DNA of 57,650 nucleotides from Pseudomonadota bacterium (GCA_021846025.1 JAJZDV010000002.1:1-57650), one strand, 5' to 3'; positions 9,346 to 19,464 are shown, counted from the first letter of the stretch. A program made the numbers and translations. Notes: a model not told the origin generated them from the sequence alone.

Positions 9346-10806
9346 TCAATGCAGGGTGTTGGCGATGGCTTGATAACACAGGGTCATCAGTCCACCGGGC
9401 AGGATACCGAGCCCCAGCACGGCCAGGCCGTTCAGAGACATGAGGAACCAGGCCACGGGCGACGCCTGGACGCGGTGTTCGCGCGTGGGCTGATCGAAGT
9501 ACATGGTCTTGACCATGCGAAGGTAGTAATAGGCACCGACCACGGAGAGCACCACGGCCAGCACCACCAGCCAGACACGGCCGGTGGCGAGCAGCACGGA
9601 GAGCACTTCGAATTTCGCGTAGAAGCCGGCGAAGGGCGGCAGCCCGGCAAGGGAGAACATGAGGAAGGTCATGATGCCGGCAAGCCAGGGATGGGACTTG
9701 CCGAGGCCGGCGAAGTCTCGGATATCCTCGGCCTCGAAACCCTGGTGAGCCATGAACAGGATGACACCGAAGGTGCCGAGCGTGGTGAGAACATAGATGA
9801 CGAGATAAAACATGGCCGCGCTGTAGGCGACCGAAGCGGAAATGCCGTTGCCGTTGATCATGCCCGACAGCAGGCCCAGCAACATGAAACCGATTTGCGC
9901 AATGGTGGAGTACGCCAGCATGCGCTTGAGGTTGGTCTGCGCAATGGCCGCGAAGTTCCCGACAACGATGGAGAGCACCGCCAGCACCACCAGCATTTGC
10001 TGCCAGTCCATCGCCAGCGGGAACAATCCTTCCACCAGCAGCCGGATGGTCATGGCGAACGCCGCCAGTTTGGGCGCAGCGCCGACCAGCAGCACCACCG
10101 CGGTCGGCGCGCCCTGGTAGACATCGGGGATCCACATGTGGAACGGCGCGGCCCCGAGCTTGAAGGCCAGACCGGAGACGATGAAGACGACGCCCATGAC
10201 CAGAGCGGCCCGGCTGAGCGGTTCCACCGCAATGGTCTTGAAGACCACGGCCAGGTCGAGCGAGCCGGTGGCGCCATAGATCATGCTCATGCCATAGAGC
10301 AGGAAGCCGGAAGCGAGCGCGCCAAGCACGAAATACTTCATCGCTGCCTCTGTGGCCAAGGCCGAATCGCGCCGCAAGGCCACCAGCGCATACAGCGACA
10401 AGGACAACAGCTCGAGGCCGAGGTAGATGACCAGCAGGTTGTTGCCCGAGATCATGATGAACTGGCCGAGCAGGGCGAACAGCGAGAGGCTGAACAGCTC
10501 GCCACCCCACATGCCGCGGTCGAGGGCGTAGCGCCGGGCGTAGATCAGGCTCATGCCGGTGGCCACGCTGGTGAACAGCTTGAGCAGCATGGCCATGGGG
10601 TCGACGATGACCATGCGCTGCATGGCGAACAAGTCGAGGCCGGCGGCGTAGTAGGCGCCACTCGTCACCACCAGAGCCAGCAAGGTGAACAGCGTCAGGC
10701 CATAGGCGAGGCGGTGATCCGCATCCTTGAAAAACAGGTCGGCCAGCATGATCACGCAGGCCATGATGAGCAGAAAGATCTCGGGATAGATCGCAATCCA
10801 GTTCAT
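9346..10806 (-). CDS. nuoN: NADH-quinone oxidoreductase subunit N
   Basis: One of the three antiporter-like subunits of the membrane arm of complex I, helping translocate protons. It has 486 residues and about 14 transmembrane helices. The proton_antipo_M core is recognisable by the conserved lysine in FKLGAAPFHMWIPDVYQGAP, TNLKRMLAYSTIAQIGFMLLG, and LAGLPPFAGFYAKF. It is the last structural nuo gene, 12 bp after nuoM. The start is the ATG at 10804-10806. Confidence 0.97.
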   Translation of the reverse strand: MNWIAIYPEIFLLIMACVIMLADLFFKDADHRLAYGLTLFTLLALVVTSGAYYAAGLDLFAMQRMVIVDPMAMLLKLFTSVATGMSLIYARRYALDRGMWGGELFSLSLFALLGQFIMISGNNLLVIYLGLELLSLSLYALVALRRDSALATEAAMKYFVLGALASGFLLYGMSMIYGATGSLDLAVVFKTIAVEPLSRAALVMGVVFIVSGLAFKLGAAPFHMWIPDVYQGAPTAVVLLVGAAPKLAAFAMTIRLLVEGLFPLAMDWQQMLVVLAVLSIVVGNFAAIAQTNLKRMLAYSTIAQIGFMLLGLLSGMINGNGISASVAYSAAMFYLVIYVLTTLGTFGVILFMAHQGFEAEDIRDFAGLGKSHPWLAGIMTFLMFSLAGLPPFAGFYAKFEVLSVLLATGRVWLVVLAVVLSVVGAYYYLRMVKTMYFDQPTREHRVQASPVAWFLMSLNGLAVLGLGILPGGLMTLCYQAIANTLH

Positions 10807-10818
10807 GGGTGTAGCGCC

Positions 10819-12303
10819 TTACTGCAGTTTGGAGGCAGCCACATGCTGCAGGAGTTGGGTGACACTGGCTTGCATCGGGTCGGTGAAGAATTTCGGATAC
10901 AGACCAAACCACAGCACGGCGGCGGCGAGCAGGCCGAGAATGAGAAACTCGCGTGCACCGATGTCTTTCAAGGCAGCCACATGGTCGTTGGCCACCGGGC
11001 CGAAGAACACGCGCTTGACCATCCACAGCGTGTAGCCGGCGGCCAGAACCAGAGTGGACGCGGCCAGCAGACCGAGCAGGAAATTGCTCTTGACCGCGGC
11101 GAGGATGACCATCCATTCACCGACGAAGCCGCTGGTGCCCGGCAAGCCGGCATTGGCCATGGCGAAGAGCACGGCAAAGGCTGCGAAATGCGGCATCTTG
11201 CCGGTGACACCGCCGTAGTCAGCGATGTTGCGGGTGTGCATGCGGTCGTACAGCACACCGATGCTCATGAACATGGCGCCGGAGACGAAGCCGTGGGAAA
11301 TCATCTGCACCAGTCCGCCCTGCACGCCGAGGTCGGAGAAAAGAAAAAACCCGAGGGTGACGAAACCCATGTGCGCGATGGAAGAGTAGGCCACAAGCTT
11401 CTTCATGTCGGTCTGCACCATGGCGACAAGGCCGATGTAGATGACGGCGATGATCGACAGGGCGATGATGACCGAGGCGAGTTCATGGCTGGCGTCTGGC
11501 ACGATCGGCAGCACGAAGCGCACGAAGCCGTATCCGCCGAGCTTGAGCATGATGGCCGCCAGCACGATGGAGCCGCCGGTGGGGGCTTCGACGTGGGCAT
11601 CGGGCAGCCAGGTGTGCACCGGCCACATCGGAATCTTCACGGCGAAGGCAAAGAAGAACGCGATGAAAAGCAGGATTTGCGCCGTACTCGACAACGGCAC
11701 CGTGTACCAGTCGAGGATGTTGAAACTGCCGCCGGACTGGAAGTAGAGGTAGATGAGCGCCACCAGCATCAGCAACGAACCGAGCAGCGTGTAGAGGAAG
11801 AATTTGAACGCCGCGTACACCCGGCGCGGCCCCCCCCAGATGCCGATGATGAGGTACATCGGAATCAGCGTTGCTTCAAAAAACACGTAGAAGAGAATAC
11901 CGTCGAGCGCGCAGAACACTCCGACCATCAGCCCCGAGAGGATGAGGAAGGACGCCATGTACAGGCCGACGCGTTCGGTGATGATCTGCCAGCCGGCGAT
12001 CACGGTGATGAGGGTGATGAAAGCGGTGAGCGGAATGAACCACAGCGAGATGCCGTCGATGCCGAGGTGGTAGTGGATGTTGAACGGTTCGATCCATGGC
12101 GCGCGCTCGACGAACTGCATGCTGGCGGAGGCGGTGTCGAAACCGGTGATCAGCGGAATGGTGACGAGCAGACTGACCAGGGCTCCAATCAGCGCCAGCC
12201 AGCGCATCGCCGGGGCGTTGGTGTCGCGCCCGAGCAGCAGGATGAGGATGCCAAAGGCGATGGGTGTCCAGATGGACAGGCTCAGCAAGGGGAGCGATTG
12301 CAT
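10819..12303 (-). CDS. nuoM: NADH-quinone oxidoreductase subunit M
   Basis: Antiporter-like proton-pumping subunit of complex I, 494 residues and about 14 helices. Functionally important positions are present: the helix-5 glutamate in FFEATLIPMYLIIG and the pumping lysine in FAVKIPMWPVHTWLPDAH. The block TDMKKLVAYSSIAHMGF is typical. The order nuoL-M-N and the short gaps (34 bp from nuoL, 15 bp to nuoN) place it in the single nuo operon. Confidence 0.97.
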   Translation of the reverse strand: MQSLPLLSLSIWTPIAFGILILLLGRDTNAPAMRWLALIGALVSLLVTIPLITGFDTASASMQFVERAPWIEPFNIHYHLGIDGISLWFIPLTAFITLITVIAGWQIITERVGLYMASFLILSGLMVGVFCALDGILFYVFFEATLIPMYLIIGIWGGPRRVYAAFKFFLYTLLGSLLMLVALIYLYFQSGGSFNILDWYTVPLSSTAQILLFIAFFFAFAVKIPMWPVHTWLPDAHVEAPTGGSIVLAAIMLKLGGYGFVRFVLPIVPDASHELASVIIALSIIAVIYIGLVAMVQTDMKKLVAYSSIAHMGFVTLGFFLFSDLGVQGGLVQMISHGFVSGAMFMSIGVLYDRMHTRNIADYGGVTGKMPHFAAFAVLFAMANAGLPGTSGFVGEWMVILAAVKSNFLLGLLAASTLVLAAGYTLWMVKRVFFGPVANDHVAALKDIGAREFLILGLLAAAVLWFGLYPKFFTDPMQASVTQLLQHVAASKLQ

Positions 12304-12337
12304 AGATTTGGAACGTTAGCCGCAGGCCTTGTTGAAT

Positions 12338-14365
12338 TTATCGGATGAACCAACCGGACAGCAGCTTGCCCGGAACATAGAGCCACATGAACACCACCAC
12401 ACCGCCGATCATGGCCAGGGCGTAGTAGTAGATGAAGCCGGTTTGCAGTTGACGGATCCATCCGGCGGCGACGCCGACCACGCGCGCCGTGCCGTTGACC
12501 AGCAAGCCGTCGATCAGGCCTGCATCGGCACCCTTCCACAAACCCTTGCCCACCAGGCGCGTGCCTGCGGCGATGATGTTCTCGTTGATCCAGTCCATGT
12601 AGTACTTGTGGTCCAGCAGGACGTACACCGGCTTGACCATGCGCTCCACCGCGGCGGGGAAAGCCAGGTTCACCATGTAGCCGTAATAAGCCACCGCGAC
12701 TCCGGCTGCGGCCAGCCACAGCGGCAAGGCAGTGAAGGCCTGCAACGCCATCTGGAAGGGGCCGTGGAAATGCTCGGCCAGATCGGTCATGGCCGGGTGC
12801 GCCGCGGCATTGACGCTGATGGCCCCGTTGAAGAATCCGCCGAACAGCAGCGGCTGGATCGTGAAGTAGCCGATCACGGCCGATGGAATGGCCAGCAGGA
12901 TGAGGGGCAAGGTCACCACCCAGGGCGACTCGTGCGGCTCCAGCGGCCCATGGTGGTGGTCATGGCCGTCATCGGCATGGTCGTCGTGCGCCGGCAGGTC
13001 GCGGAAACGCTCCTTGCCGTGGAAAACCAGGAAGTAGAGCCGGAAGCTGTACAGCGCGGTGACGAAGACACTGGCGGTGACGGCGAACGTGGCGAAACCC
13101 GATCCCGCAAGGTTGCTGGCGCCAACCGCGTCGATGATGCTGTCCTTGGAATAAAAACCGGAGAAGAACGGCGTGCCGATCAATGCCAGGGTTCCGATCA
13201 GGAAGGTGATCCAGGTGATGGGCATGTATTTGCGCAGGCCTCCCATGTGACGGATGTCCTGGTCATGGTGCATGCCGATGATGACCGAACCCGCAGCGAG
13301 GAAGAGCAGCGCCTTGAAGAACGCGTGGGTCATGAGATGAAAGATGGCGACGGAGTAGGCCGAGGCGCCGAGGGCCACCGTCATGTAGCCGAGCTGGGAC
13401 AGTGTGGAATAGGCGACGACACGCTTGATGTCGTTCTGGATGACACCGAGAAAACCCATGAACAGGGCGGTGATGCTGCCGATGACCATGATGAAGGACA
13501 GCGCGGTGTTCGACAACTCGAACAGCGGTGACATGCGCGCCACCATGAAGATGCCCGCTGTCACCATGGTGGCAGCGTGGATCAGCGCGGAGATGGGTGT
13601 CGGGCCTTCCATCGAGTCGGGTAGCCAGACGTGCAGCGGGAACTGCGCGCTCTTGCCCATGGCACCGATGAACAGGCTGATGCAGATCACGGTCATCAGC
13701 ATCCAGTCGGTGCCGGGCAGGCGCAAGGCTGTCAGCTCGGGGGCCTTGGCAAAGATGGCGGTGTAATTCAGGCTGCCGGTGTAGGCCAGGGCGAGGCCGA
13801 TGCCGAGGATGAAGCCGAAGTCGCCGACACGGTTGACGATGAACGCCTTCATGTTGGCGAAGACGGCCGTGGGCTTGGTGTACCAGAATCCGATCAACAG
13901 ATACGACACGAGACCGACCGCCTCCCAGCCGAAGAAGAGCTGGAGCATGTTGTTGCTCATCACCAGCATCAGCATGCTGAAGGTGAACAGGCTGATGTAG
14001 GAGAAGAATCGCTGGTAGCCGGGGTCGTCGGCCATGTAGCCGATGGTGTAGATGTGCACGCACATCGAGACGAAGGTGACCACGACCATCATGAGCGCCG
14101 ACAGGCTGTCGATGAGAAAGCCGACATCCATCTTCAGGCTGCCGACCTGCATCCAGGTGTAGACCGTGCCGTTGTAATGCGCCCCGCCCACCACCTGGAT
14201 CAGCACCCAGACCGACAAGGCAAAGGACAGGGCCACACTGGCGGTGGTCACGCTGTGGCTGCCGACGCGGCCAATCGCCTTGCCGAAGAGGCCGGCGATG
14301 ATGGCGCTGACCAGCGGCGCCAGAGCGATGACCAGCAGGATGTTGGGGTTGATCGTCTCAGCCAT
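12338..14365 (-). CDS. nuoL: NADH-quinone oxidoreductase subunit L
   Basis: Distal antiporter-like subunit of complex I, 675 residues. The N-terminal half carries the proton channel, with the conserved lysine in MGKSAQFPLHVWLPDSMEGP and FFGWEAVGLVSYLLIGFWY. The C-terminal part should hold the long lateral helix that clamps the membrane arm. A His/Asp-rich loop (HDDHADDGHDHHHG, around 12940-12990) sits in the C-terminal half, a variable region in NuoL. It lies 4 bp downstream of nuoK. Confidence 0.97.
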   Translation of the reverse strand: MAETINPNILLVIALAPLVSAIIAGLFGKAIGRVGSHSVTTASVALSFALSVWVLIQVVGGAHYNGTVYTWMQVGSLKMDVGFLIDSLSALMMVVVTFVSMCVHIYTIGYMADDPGYQRFFSYISLFTFSMLMLVMSNNMLQLFFGWEAVGLVSYLLIGFWYTKPTAVFANMKAFIVNRVGDFGFILGIGLALAYTGSLNYTAIFAKAPELTALRLPGTDWMLMTVICISLFIGAMGKSAQFPLHVWLPDSMEGPTPISALIHAATMVTAGIFMVARMSPLFELSNTALSFIMVIGSITALFMGFLGVIQNDIKRVVAYSTLSQLGYMTVALGASAYSVAIFHLMTHAFFKALLFLAAGSVIIGMHHDQDIRHMGGLRKYMPITWITFLIGTLALIGTPFFSGFYSKDSIIDAVGASNLAGSGFATFAVTASVFVTALYSFRLYFLVFHGKERFRDLPAHDDHADDGHDHHHGPLEPHESPWVVTLPLILLAIPSAVIGYFTIQPLLFGGFFNGAISVNAAAHPAMTDLAEHFHGPFQMALQAFTALPLWLAAAGVAVAYYGYMVNLAFPAAVERMVKPVYVLLDHKYYMDWINENIIAAGTRLVGKGLWKGADAGLIDGLLVNGTARVVGVAAGWIRQLQTGFIYYYALAMIGGVVVFMWLYVPGKLLSGWFIR

Positions 14366-14369
14366 GCCT

Positions 14370-14684
14370 TTAGCCCTTGAGGTGGTCGAGTTCGTCCACG
14401 TTGATCGTGGACAGGTTGCGAAACAGCACCACCAGGATGGCTAGACCAATCGCCGACTCGGCCGCAGCCACGGTGAGGATGAAAAACACGAACACCTGGC
14501 CGTCCATGCTCTGCAGGTCATGCGAGAAGGCGATGAAGTTGAGGTTCACCGCCAGCAGCATCAGTTCGATGGCCATGAGGATCACGATGAGGTTGCGCCG
14601 GTTGAGAAAAATCCCAACCACCGAGATGGCGAACAGGATGGCGCCGAGCACCAGGTAATGCGCGAGACTGAGAGATCCCAACAT
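14370..14684 (-). CDS. nuoK: NADH-quinone oxidoreductase subunit K
   Basis: Small MrpC-like membrane subunit of complex I, 104 residues with three helices. The two membrane-embedded glutamates of the proton route are visible in [16 protein letters not shown] and [13 protein letters not shown]. It sits between nuoJ and nuoL with gaps of 3 and 4 bp, so translation is probably coupled. Confidence 0.96.
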   Translation of the reverse strand: MLGSLSLAHYLVLGAILFAISVVGIFLNRRNLIVILMAIELMLLAVNLNFIAFSHDLQSMDGQVFVFFILTVAAAESAIGLAILVVLFRNLSTINVDELDHLKG

Positions 14685-14687
14685 GGC

Positions 14688-15323
14688 TTACTCCTTGCCC
14701 TCGGCTTTCATCTGCACCAGGCGCACGCGGTCCTGGCGCCGTACCTTGAGTTGTTCGGACACCTGCATGGCCTTGGTGTCCTTGCGGCGGCGCAAGGTCA
14801 GGGAAATGGCGGCAATGATGGCCACCAGCAGAATGACTGCGGCAATTTCCAGCGGATAAAGGTAGTGGGTGTACAACACCAGGCCCAGGGCATTGGTGTT
14901 GGGCAACTGCGCCAGCGCATGCGCCACCGGCGTGGAGGGCTGGCCGCCAATCTGGGCCGCAGCCGTCTGCCCACCGATCTGGAAGGCCTGCATCAGCACC
15001 GCGGCCATTTCCAGCACGATGAACACCCCCACCAGGGCGGCAACCGGGAAGTAGCGCCAGAAACCCAGGCGTATGCGGTCGATGTTGATATCGAGCATCA
15101 TGACCACGAACAGGAACAGCACCATGACCGCGCCGACATACACCAGCACCAGCACGATGGCCAGGAACTCGGCTCGCAGCAGCATCCAGATGGTGGCAGC
15201 CTGGAAAAACGCCAGCACGAGGTACAGCGCCGAATGCACAGGGTTACGCGCCGTGATCACGCGGAAGGCAGCGAACAGCAGCACGGCGGAAAAGATATAG
15301 AACAGCACGGTTTGGATGGTCAT
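14688..15323 (-). CDS. nuoJ: NADH-quinone oxidoreductase subunit J
   Basis: Membrane subunit of complex I, 211 residues with five hydrophobic helices. Its pi-bulge helix is linked to gating of proton transfer (VYVGAVMVLFLFVVMMLDIN). The start MTIQTVLFYIFSAVLLFAAF was chosen because it matches the family N-terminus. The frame stays open for 96 more codons upstream, but that stretch is not NuoJ-like. A loop of about 35 residues rich in Q, A and G (around 14900-14990) and a basic C-terminal tail (RRRKDTKAMQV...) make it a little longer than E. coli NuoJ. A 148-bp gap separates it from nuoI. Confidence 0.95.
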   Translation of the reverse strand: MTIQTVLFYIFSAVLLFAAFRVITARNPVHSALYLVLAFFQAATIWMLLRAEFLAIVLVLVYVGAVMVLFLFVVMMLDINIDRIRLGFWRYFPVAALVGVFIVLEMAAVLMQAFQIGGQTAAAQIGGQPSTPVAHALAQLPNTNALGLVLYTHYLYPLEIAAVILLVAIIAAISLTLRRRKDTKAMQVSEQLKVRRQDRVRLVQMKAEGKE

Positions 15324-15388
15324 GGTGTGGGACGTCAGCGGCATCGGCAAGTTGCCCACCGGCCTGCTGCTGTCGGGCTGCAGGGCTG

Positions 15389-15405
15389 GCTCCGTATCCC
15401 GGAGC
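15389..15405 (-). other. hairpin in the nuoI-nuoJ gap
   Basis: A perfect 6-bp inverted repeat (GCTCCG / CGGAGC) with a 5-nt loop, inside the 148-bp gap between nuoI and nuoJ. There is no U-tract, so it is not an intrinsic terminator. It could be an mRNA-processing or stability element, or chance in G+C-rich DNA. The rest of the gap contains no recognisable gene. Confidence 0.3.
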
Positions 15406-15471
15406 GGGGCTTGGTGGAGCAACGCAACACCGGTCAGGGAACGAGCAAGGCGCTCACTGCCGGCAAGGCCT

Positions 15472-15960
15472 TCAGCGGTATTTGGCGTCGGCCTCCTTGT
15501 TGGGCGCAATCTCGTGTTCGTAGCGATCGCCCACGGCCAGCAGCATGTCTTTGGTGAAGTACAGATCACCGCGCTGCTCGCCGTGGTACTCGAAGATATG
15601 GGTTTCGACAATGGAATCGACCGGGCAACTTTCTTCGCAGAAGCCGCAGAAGATGCATTTGGTCAGATCAATGTCGTAGCGCGTGGTGCGGCGGGTGCCG
15701 TCCTCGCGTTGCTCGCTCTCGATGGTGATTGCCAGCGCCGGACACACTGCCTCGCACAGCTTGCAGGCGATGCAGCGCTCCTCACCGTTGGGGTAACGTC
15801 GCAATGCGTGCAGACCGCGAAAGCGCGGCGACATGGGCGTCTTTTCTTCCGGGTACTGCACCGTGATCTTGCGGTGAAACGCATGCCTGCCGGTGAGGGC
15901 CAGACCCTTGAAGAGTTCAACCAGGAAAAAACTGTTGAAGGTGTCGCGAACTGCGGCCAT
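15472..15960 (-). CDS. nuoI: NADH-quinone oxidoreductase subunit I
   Basis: Ferredoxin-like peripheral-arm subunit of complex I that carries clusters N6a and N6b toward the quinone site. The 162-residue protein has two complete 4Fe-4S motifs, [12 protein letters not shown] and [12 protein letters not shown]. The start [19 protein letters not shown] (ATG at 15958-15960) fits the usual betaproteobacterial length; an upstream ATG in frame would overlap the end of nuoH. It lies 14 bp after nuoH. Confidence 0.96.
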   Translation of the reverse strand: MAAVRDTFNSFFLVELFKGLALTGRHAFHRKITVQYPEEKTPMSPRFRGLHALRRYPNGEERCIACKLCEAVCPALAITIESEQREDGTRRTTRYDIDLTKCIFCGFCEESCPVDSIVETHIFEYHGEQRGDLYFTKDMLLAVGDRYEHEIAPNKEADAKYR

Positions 15961-15974
15961 GTCGGTATTCCGGT

Positions 15975-17036
15975 TCAGTTCCAGATTGACCAGGGTGTCT
16001 GCATCCAGGCGCCGATCAGCACCAGCCAGACGAGTGTGACAGGAATGAAGATTTTCCAACCCAGGCGCATGATCTGGTCATAGCGGTAGCGCGGAAAGGT
16101 GGCGCGCACCCAGATGAAGATGGAGACCACCAGGAAACCCTTGATGCCCAGCCAGATCCAGCCCGGAATGAAGCCGAGGAACGACACCGGTGCATCCCAC
16201 CCCCCCAGGAACATGATCACGGCGAGGAAGGAAACCAGGATCATGTTGGCGTATTCGGCCAGGAAAAAAAGAGCGAACGACATACCGGAATATTCCACCA
16301 TGTGACCGGCGACGATTTCGGATTCGCCTTCGACGACGTCGAAGGGATGGCGGTTGGTCTCGGCGATGCCGGAGATGAGATACACCACGAAGATGGGCAG
16401 CAGCGGCAGCCAGTTCCAGGACAGGAAATTGAGCCCCATGCTGGCGAACTGGCCTTTCATCTGGCCCATGACGATCTGGGTCAGGTTCAGACTGCCGGAA
16501 ACCATGAGCACGACCACCAGGCAAAAGCCCATGGCGATTTCGTAGCTGACCATCTGCGCCGATGCACGCATCGCTCCGAGGAAAGCATACTTCGAGTTGG
16601 ACGCCCAACCCGCAATGATGATGCCGTAGACCTCGAGCGAGGTGATGGCCAGCAGCAACAGCAGTCCGGCGTTCACATTGGCCAGCGCCACATCGGGCCC
16701 GAAGGGCATGACTGACCACGCGGCGAGCGCCGGCATGATGGTCATGATGGGGCCGAGGATGAACAGGAACTGGCTGGCCTGTGTCGGGACGATGATTTCC
16801 TTGAAGATGAATTTCAGACCGTCGGCGATGGGTTGCAGCAGGCCGAAGGGGCCGACGCGGTTGGGGCCGATGCGCACCTGAATCCAGCCGATGAGCTTGC
16901 GCTCCCACAGCGTGAGGTAGGCAACGGCGATGAACAGCGGCAAGACGATGGCGACGATCTTGATGATGTTCCAGACGACCGGCCAGGCGACCGGGCCGAG
17001 CAGGTTCAAACCACCGGAATTGAAGGCGTCGAGCAT
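15975..17036 (-). CDS. nuoH: NADH-quinone oxidoreductase subunit H
   Basis: Membrane subunit at the junction of the two arms of complex I; forms much of the quinone-binding channel. It has 353 residues and about eight helices. Typical blocks are [39 protein letters not shown] and [18 protein letters not shown], which contain the charged residues of the quinone-coupling loop. It begins 3 bp after the nuoG stop. Confidence 0.97.
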   Translation of the reverse strand: MLDAFNSGGLNLLGPVAWPVVWNIIKIVAIVLPLFIAVAYLTLWERKLIGWIQVRIGPNRVGPFGLLQPIADGLKFIFKEIIVPTQASQFLFILGPIMTIMPALAAWSVMPFGPDVALANVNAGLLLLLAITSLEVYGIIIAGWASNSKYAFLGAMRASAQMVSYEIAMGFCLVVVLMVSGSLNLTQIVMGQMKGQFASMGLNFLSWNWLPLLPIFVVYLISGIAETNRHPFDVVEGESEIVAGHMVEYSGMSFALFFLAEYANMILVSFLAVIMFLGGWDAPVSFLGFIPGWIWLGIKGFLVVSIFIWVRATFPRYRYDQIMRLGWKIFIPVTLVWLVLIGAWMQTPWSIWN

Positions 17037-17039
17037 GGG

Positions 17040-19418
17040 TCAGACCTTGTGCACGGAAACCACACCGAACATGGGCCCGAGGCCCGCGGTCGCAGGGTGG
17101 GCTGTGGGGATGCGCGCCACGCCAGGGACCAGTCCGGCATCGCGCCGCACCGGCAACTCGGCACTGTTCCCACCCTGCTTGACGGTGACGCGATCGCCAG
17201 GTTGCAATCCCAGACGCTCCCAGGCGTCGGGCGGCAGTGCAATGTGCCCGGCCAGATGCGCATCGCGCGTTTGCTGCAGCGATGTTGAGCGGCGCACGAT
17301 GGCGTCGCTGCTGTAGATGGGCACTTCGGCCAAGCGCTCGAAGGCCTCGGTCGATTGGGCGACTGGATCGGGTGTGGCCGTCGACACGATGTCGAGATGG
17401 GCGGGCAGCGGCACATCCGGCTGATGTCGCAGCCTGGACACGATATCCATGCCCTGCAACGCCGCCTCGCGCACGGCCTCCAGGGTGTCGTATTCGAATC
17501 CTGCCAGTCCGAGCTGATCGGCCAGCACGCGCAAGACTTTCCAGGCGGGGCGCGAGAGTCCGGGACTGCCCACCACCGGATTGAAGGTTTGCAAAACGCC
17601 CTCGCAATTCACCAGGCTACCCGCAGTTTCGCTGAACGGCGCAATCGGCAACAGCACCTGGGCATAGTCGGTCGCGCCATGCCGGTAAGCACTCAAAGCC
17701 ACCACAAAGGCCGACTGGCGCATGGCCGCAATCGCCAGCGCTGCGTCCTGCGTGTCGAGTTCGGGTTCGACATTCAACAAGAGCATCGCCGCAGGAGGGG
17801 TACGCAGCATTTGGGCGGCGTTCAGGCCGCCCTGCCGCGGCGTGGCTCCAACGAGATGGGCGCCAACCGTGTTGCCGGCCTCAACGGTGTAGCCGAAGCT
17901 CGCGCCGGTGCTGGCGGCAATCCAGCGCCCCAGGGTTTCGAGTTGTGCTGCTTGCGGATGCTGCGCCGCGGCATTGCCCAGCAGCACGGCTTTGCGCTGT
18001 CCGGCCAGCAGACTCCGGGCCACGCGCTTGGCGGCTTCCCCGGCCTGCAATCCCAACAGCGCAGCCGGGGCCTGGATGCCCTGCTCTGCCGCAACGGCCG
18101 CAGCCACTTCGGCCAAGCCAAGCAACCACCGACTGGGCGGCAGCACCATGCGCGCATGCAGCGGCATGAGCGCGTCGTCGTCAGCCGCGTGCAGCAGACT
18201 GAGCTTGGCACCCGAGCGGGTGGCGCGGCGCAGCTTGGCGGCGAGCAAGGGATGGTCTTTGCGCAGGAACGAGCCGACGATCAGGGCCGACTGCAGATGC
18301 CGCACCTCGGCAATCGGCAGACCGAGCCAGGGAATGGCGGAGCCATGGGCACGAGCCGCATCCGCGGAAAAATCCGATTGGCGCAGGCGGAAGTCGATGT
18401 TCTCGCTGCCGAGCGCGCGCACCAGCTTGCTCAGCAGAAACAGCTCCTCCAGCGTGCTTTGCGGCGTGACCAGCCCGCCCAAGGCCTGCGGGCCATCGAC
18501 TTCGATCACGCGCTTGAGGCCCTGCGCCACATAGCCAAGCGCCGTGGGCCAGTCCGTCTCGCGCCATTGTTCGCCGTTGCGGATCATGGGCTGGGTCAGA
18601 CGCTCGGGGCTGTTGAGTCCTTCGTAGCTGAAGCGATCACGGTCGGAAATCCAGCATTCGTTGATGGCTTCGTTGTCTTGCGGCACCACGCGCATGACGC
18701 GGTTGTTCTTGACTTGCATCACCAGATTGCTGCCCAGGCTGTCGTGCGGGCTGACGGAGGCGCGACGCGAGAGTTCCCAGGTGCGTGCAGCGAATCGGAA
18801 GGGCTTGCTGGTCAGGGCCCCGACCGGGCAGATGTCGATCATGTTGCCCGAGAGCTCGGAGTCGATTGAGCCCTCGAGAAAGGTGGTGATTTCGGAATGC
18901 TCGCCACGGTTGGCCATGCCGAGTTCCATGATGCCCGCGACCTCCTGGCCGAAGCGCACGCAGCGCGTGCAGTGGATGCAGCGTGTCATCTCCTCCATGG
19001 CCACGAGAGGGCCGGCATTCTTGTGGAACACCACACGTTTTTCTTCGCTGTAGCGCGAGGACGAGGCGCCGTACCCCACGGCCAGATCTTGCAACTGGCA
19101 CTCGCCCCCCTGGTCGCAGATCGGGCAGTCGAGCGGATGGTTGATGAGCAGCAGTTCCATGACGCCCTTCTGCGCCTGGATGGCCTTTTCCGAATGGGTC
19201 CGCACGATCATGCCTTGGGCCACAGGAGTGGCACAGGCCGGCAACGGCTTGGGGGCTTTTTCCACGTCGACCAAGCACATGCGGCAATTGGCCGCGATGG
19301 ACAGCTTCGGGTGGTAACAGAAGTGAGGAACGTAAATGTCAAGTTTGTGCGTGGCATCCATCACCATGGAGCCCTCGGGCACTTCGACCTTGCGTCCGTC
19401 GATTTCCAGTTCAACCAT
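17040..19418 (-). CDS. nuoG: NADH-quinone oxidoreductase subunit G
   Basis: Largest peripheral subunit of complex I (792 aa). It conducts electrons from NuoF to NuoI. Cluster ligands are visible: N1b at C34, C45, C48, C62; N5 at H94, C98, C101, C107; N4 at C147, C150, C153, C197. The molybdopterin-oxidoreductase-like domain follows. Its start (WELSRRASVSPHDSLGSNL) lacks the four cysteines that hold the extra N7 cluster in E. coli NuoG, so N7 is absent, as in the mitochondrial-like form. The C-terminal half is Ala/Leu-rich and more variable. It lies 46 bp after nuoF. Confidence 0.96.
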   Translation of the reverse strand: MVELEIDGRKVEVPEGSMVMDATHKLDIYVPHFCYHPKLSIAANCRMCLVDVEKAPKPLPACATPVAQGMIVRTHSEKAIQAQKGVMELLLINHPLDCPICDQGGECQLQDLAVGYGASSSRYSEEKRVVFHKNAGPLVAMEEMTRCIHCTRCVRFGQEVAGIMELGMANRGEHSEITTFLEGSIDSELSGNMIDICPVGALTSKPFRFAARTWELSRRASVSPHDSLGSNLVMQVKNNRVMRVVPQDNEAINECWISDRDRFSYEGLNSPERLTQPMIRNGEQWRETDWPTALGYVAQGLKRVIEVDGPQALGGLVTPQSTLEELFLLSKLVRALGSENIDFRLRQSDFSADAARAHGSAIPWLGLPIAEVRHLQSALIVGSFLRKDHPLLAAKLRRATRSGAKLSLLHAADDDALMPLHARMVLPPSRWLLGLAEVAAAVAAEQGIQAPAALLGLQAGEAAKRVARSLLAGQRKAVLLGNAAAQHPQAAQLETLGRWIAASTGASFGYTVEAGNTVGAHLVGATPRQGGLNAAQMLRTPPAAMLLLNVEPELDTQDAALAIAAMRQSAFVVALSAYRHGATDYAQVLLPIAPFSETAGSLVNCEGVLQTFNPVVGSPGLSRPAWKVLRVLADQLGLAGFEYDTLEAVREAALQGMDIVSRLRHQPDVPLPAHLDIVSTATPDPVAQSTEAFERLAEVPIYSSDAIVRRSTSLQQTRDAHLAGHIALPPDAWERLGLQPGDRVTVKQGGNSAELPVRRDAGLVPGVARIPTAHPATAGLGPMFGVVSVHKV

Positions 19419-19464
19419 GTCGTGTCATCCTCGTGTGCAGGCGATGCAAGATGCTGAGCGATGT

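Noticed and set aside
8290-12348. A 1352-codon open frame on the plus strand opposite nuoM, nuoN, the DUF2818 gene and the NUDIX gene.
   Set aside because: It is full of H, D, E, Q and G with no domain pattern, and four well-supported genes lie on the other strand. Long antisense open frames are a common by-product of G+C-rich codon bias.
14688-15611. An N-terminally extended NuoJ starting near 15611.
   Set aside because: The extra 96 codons are hydrophilic and unlike NuoJ, and they overlap the end of nuoI.
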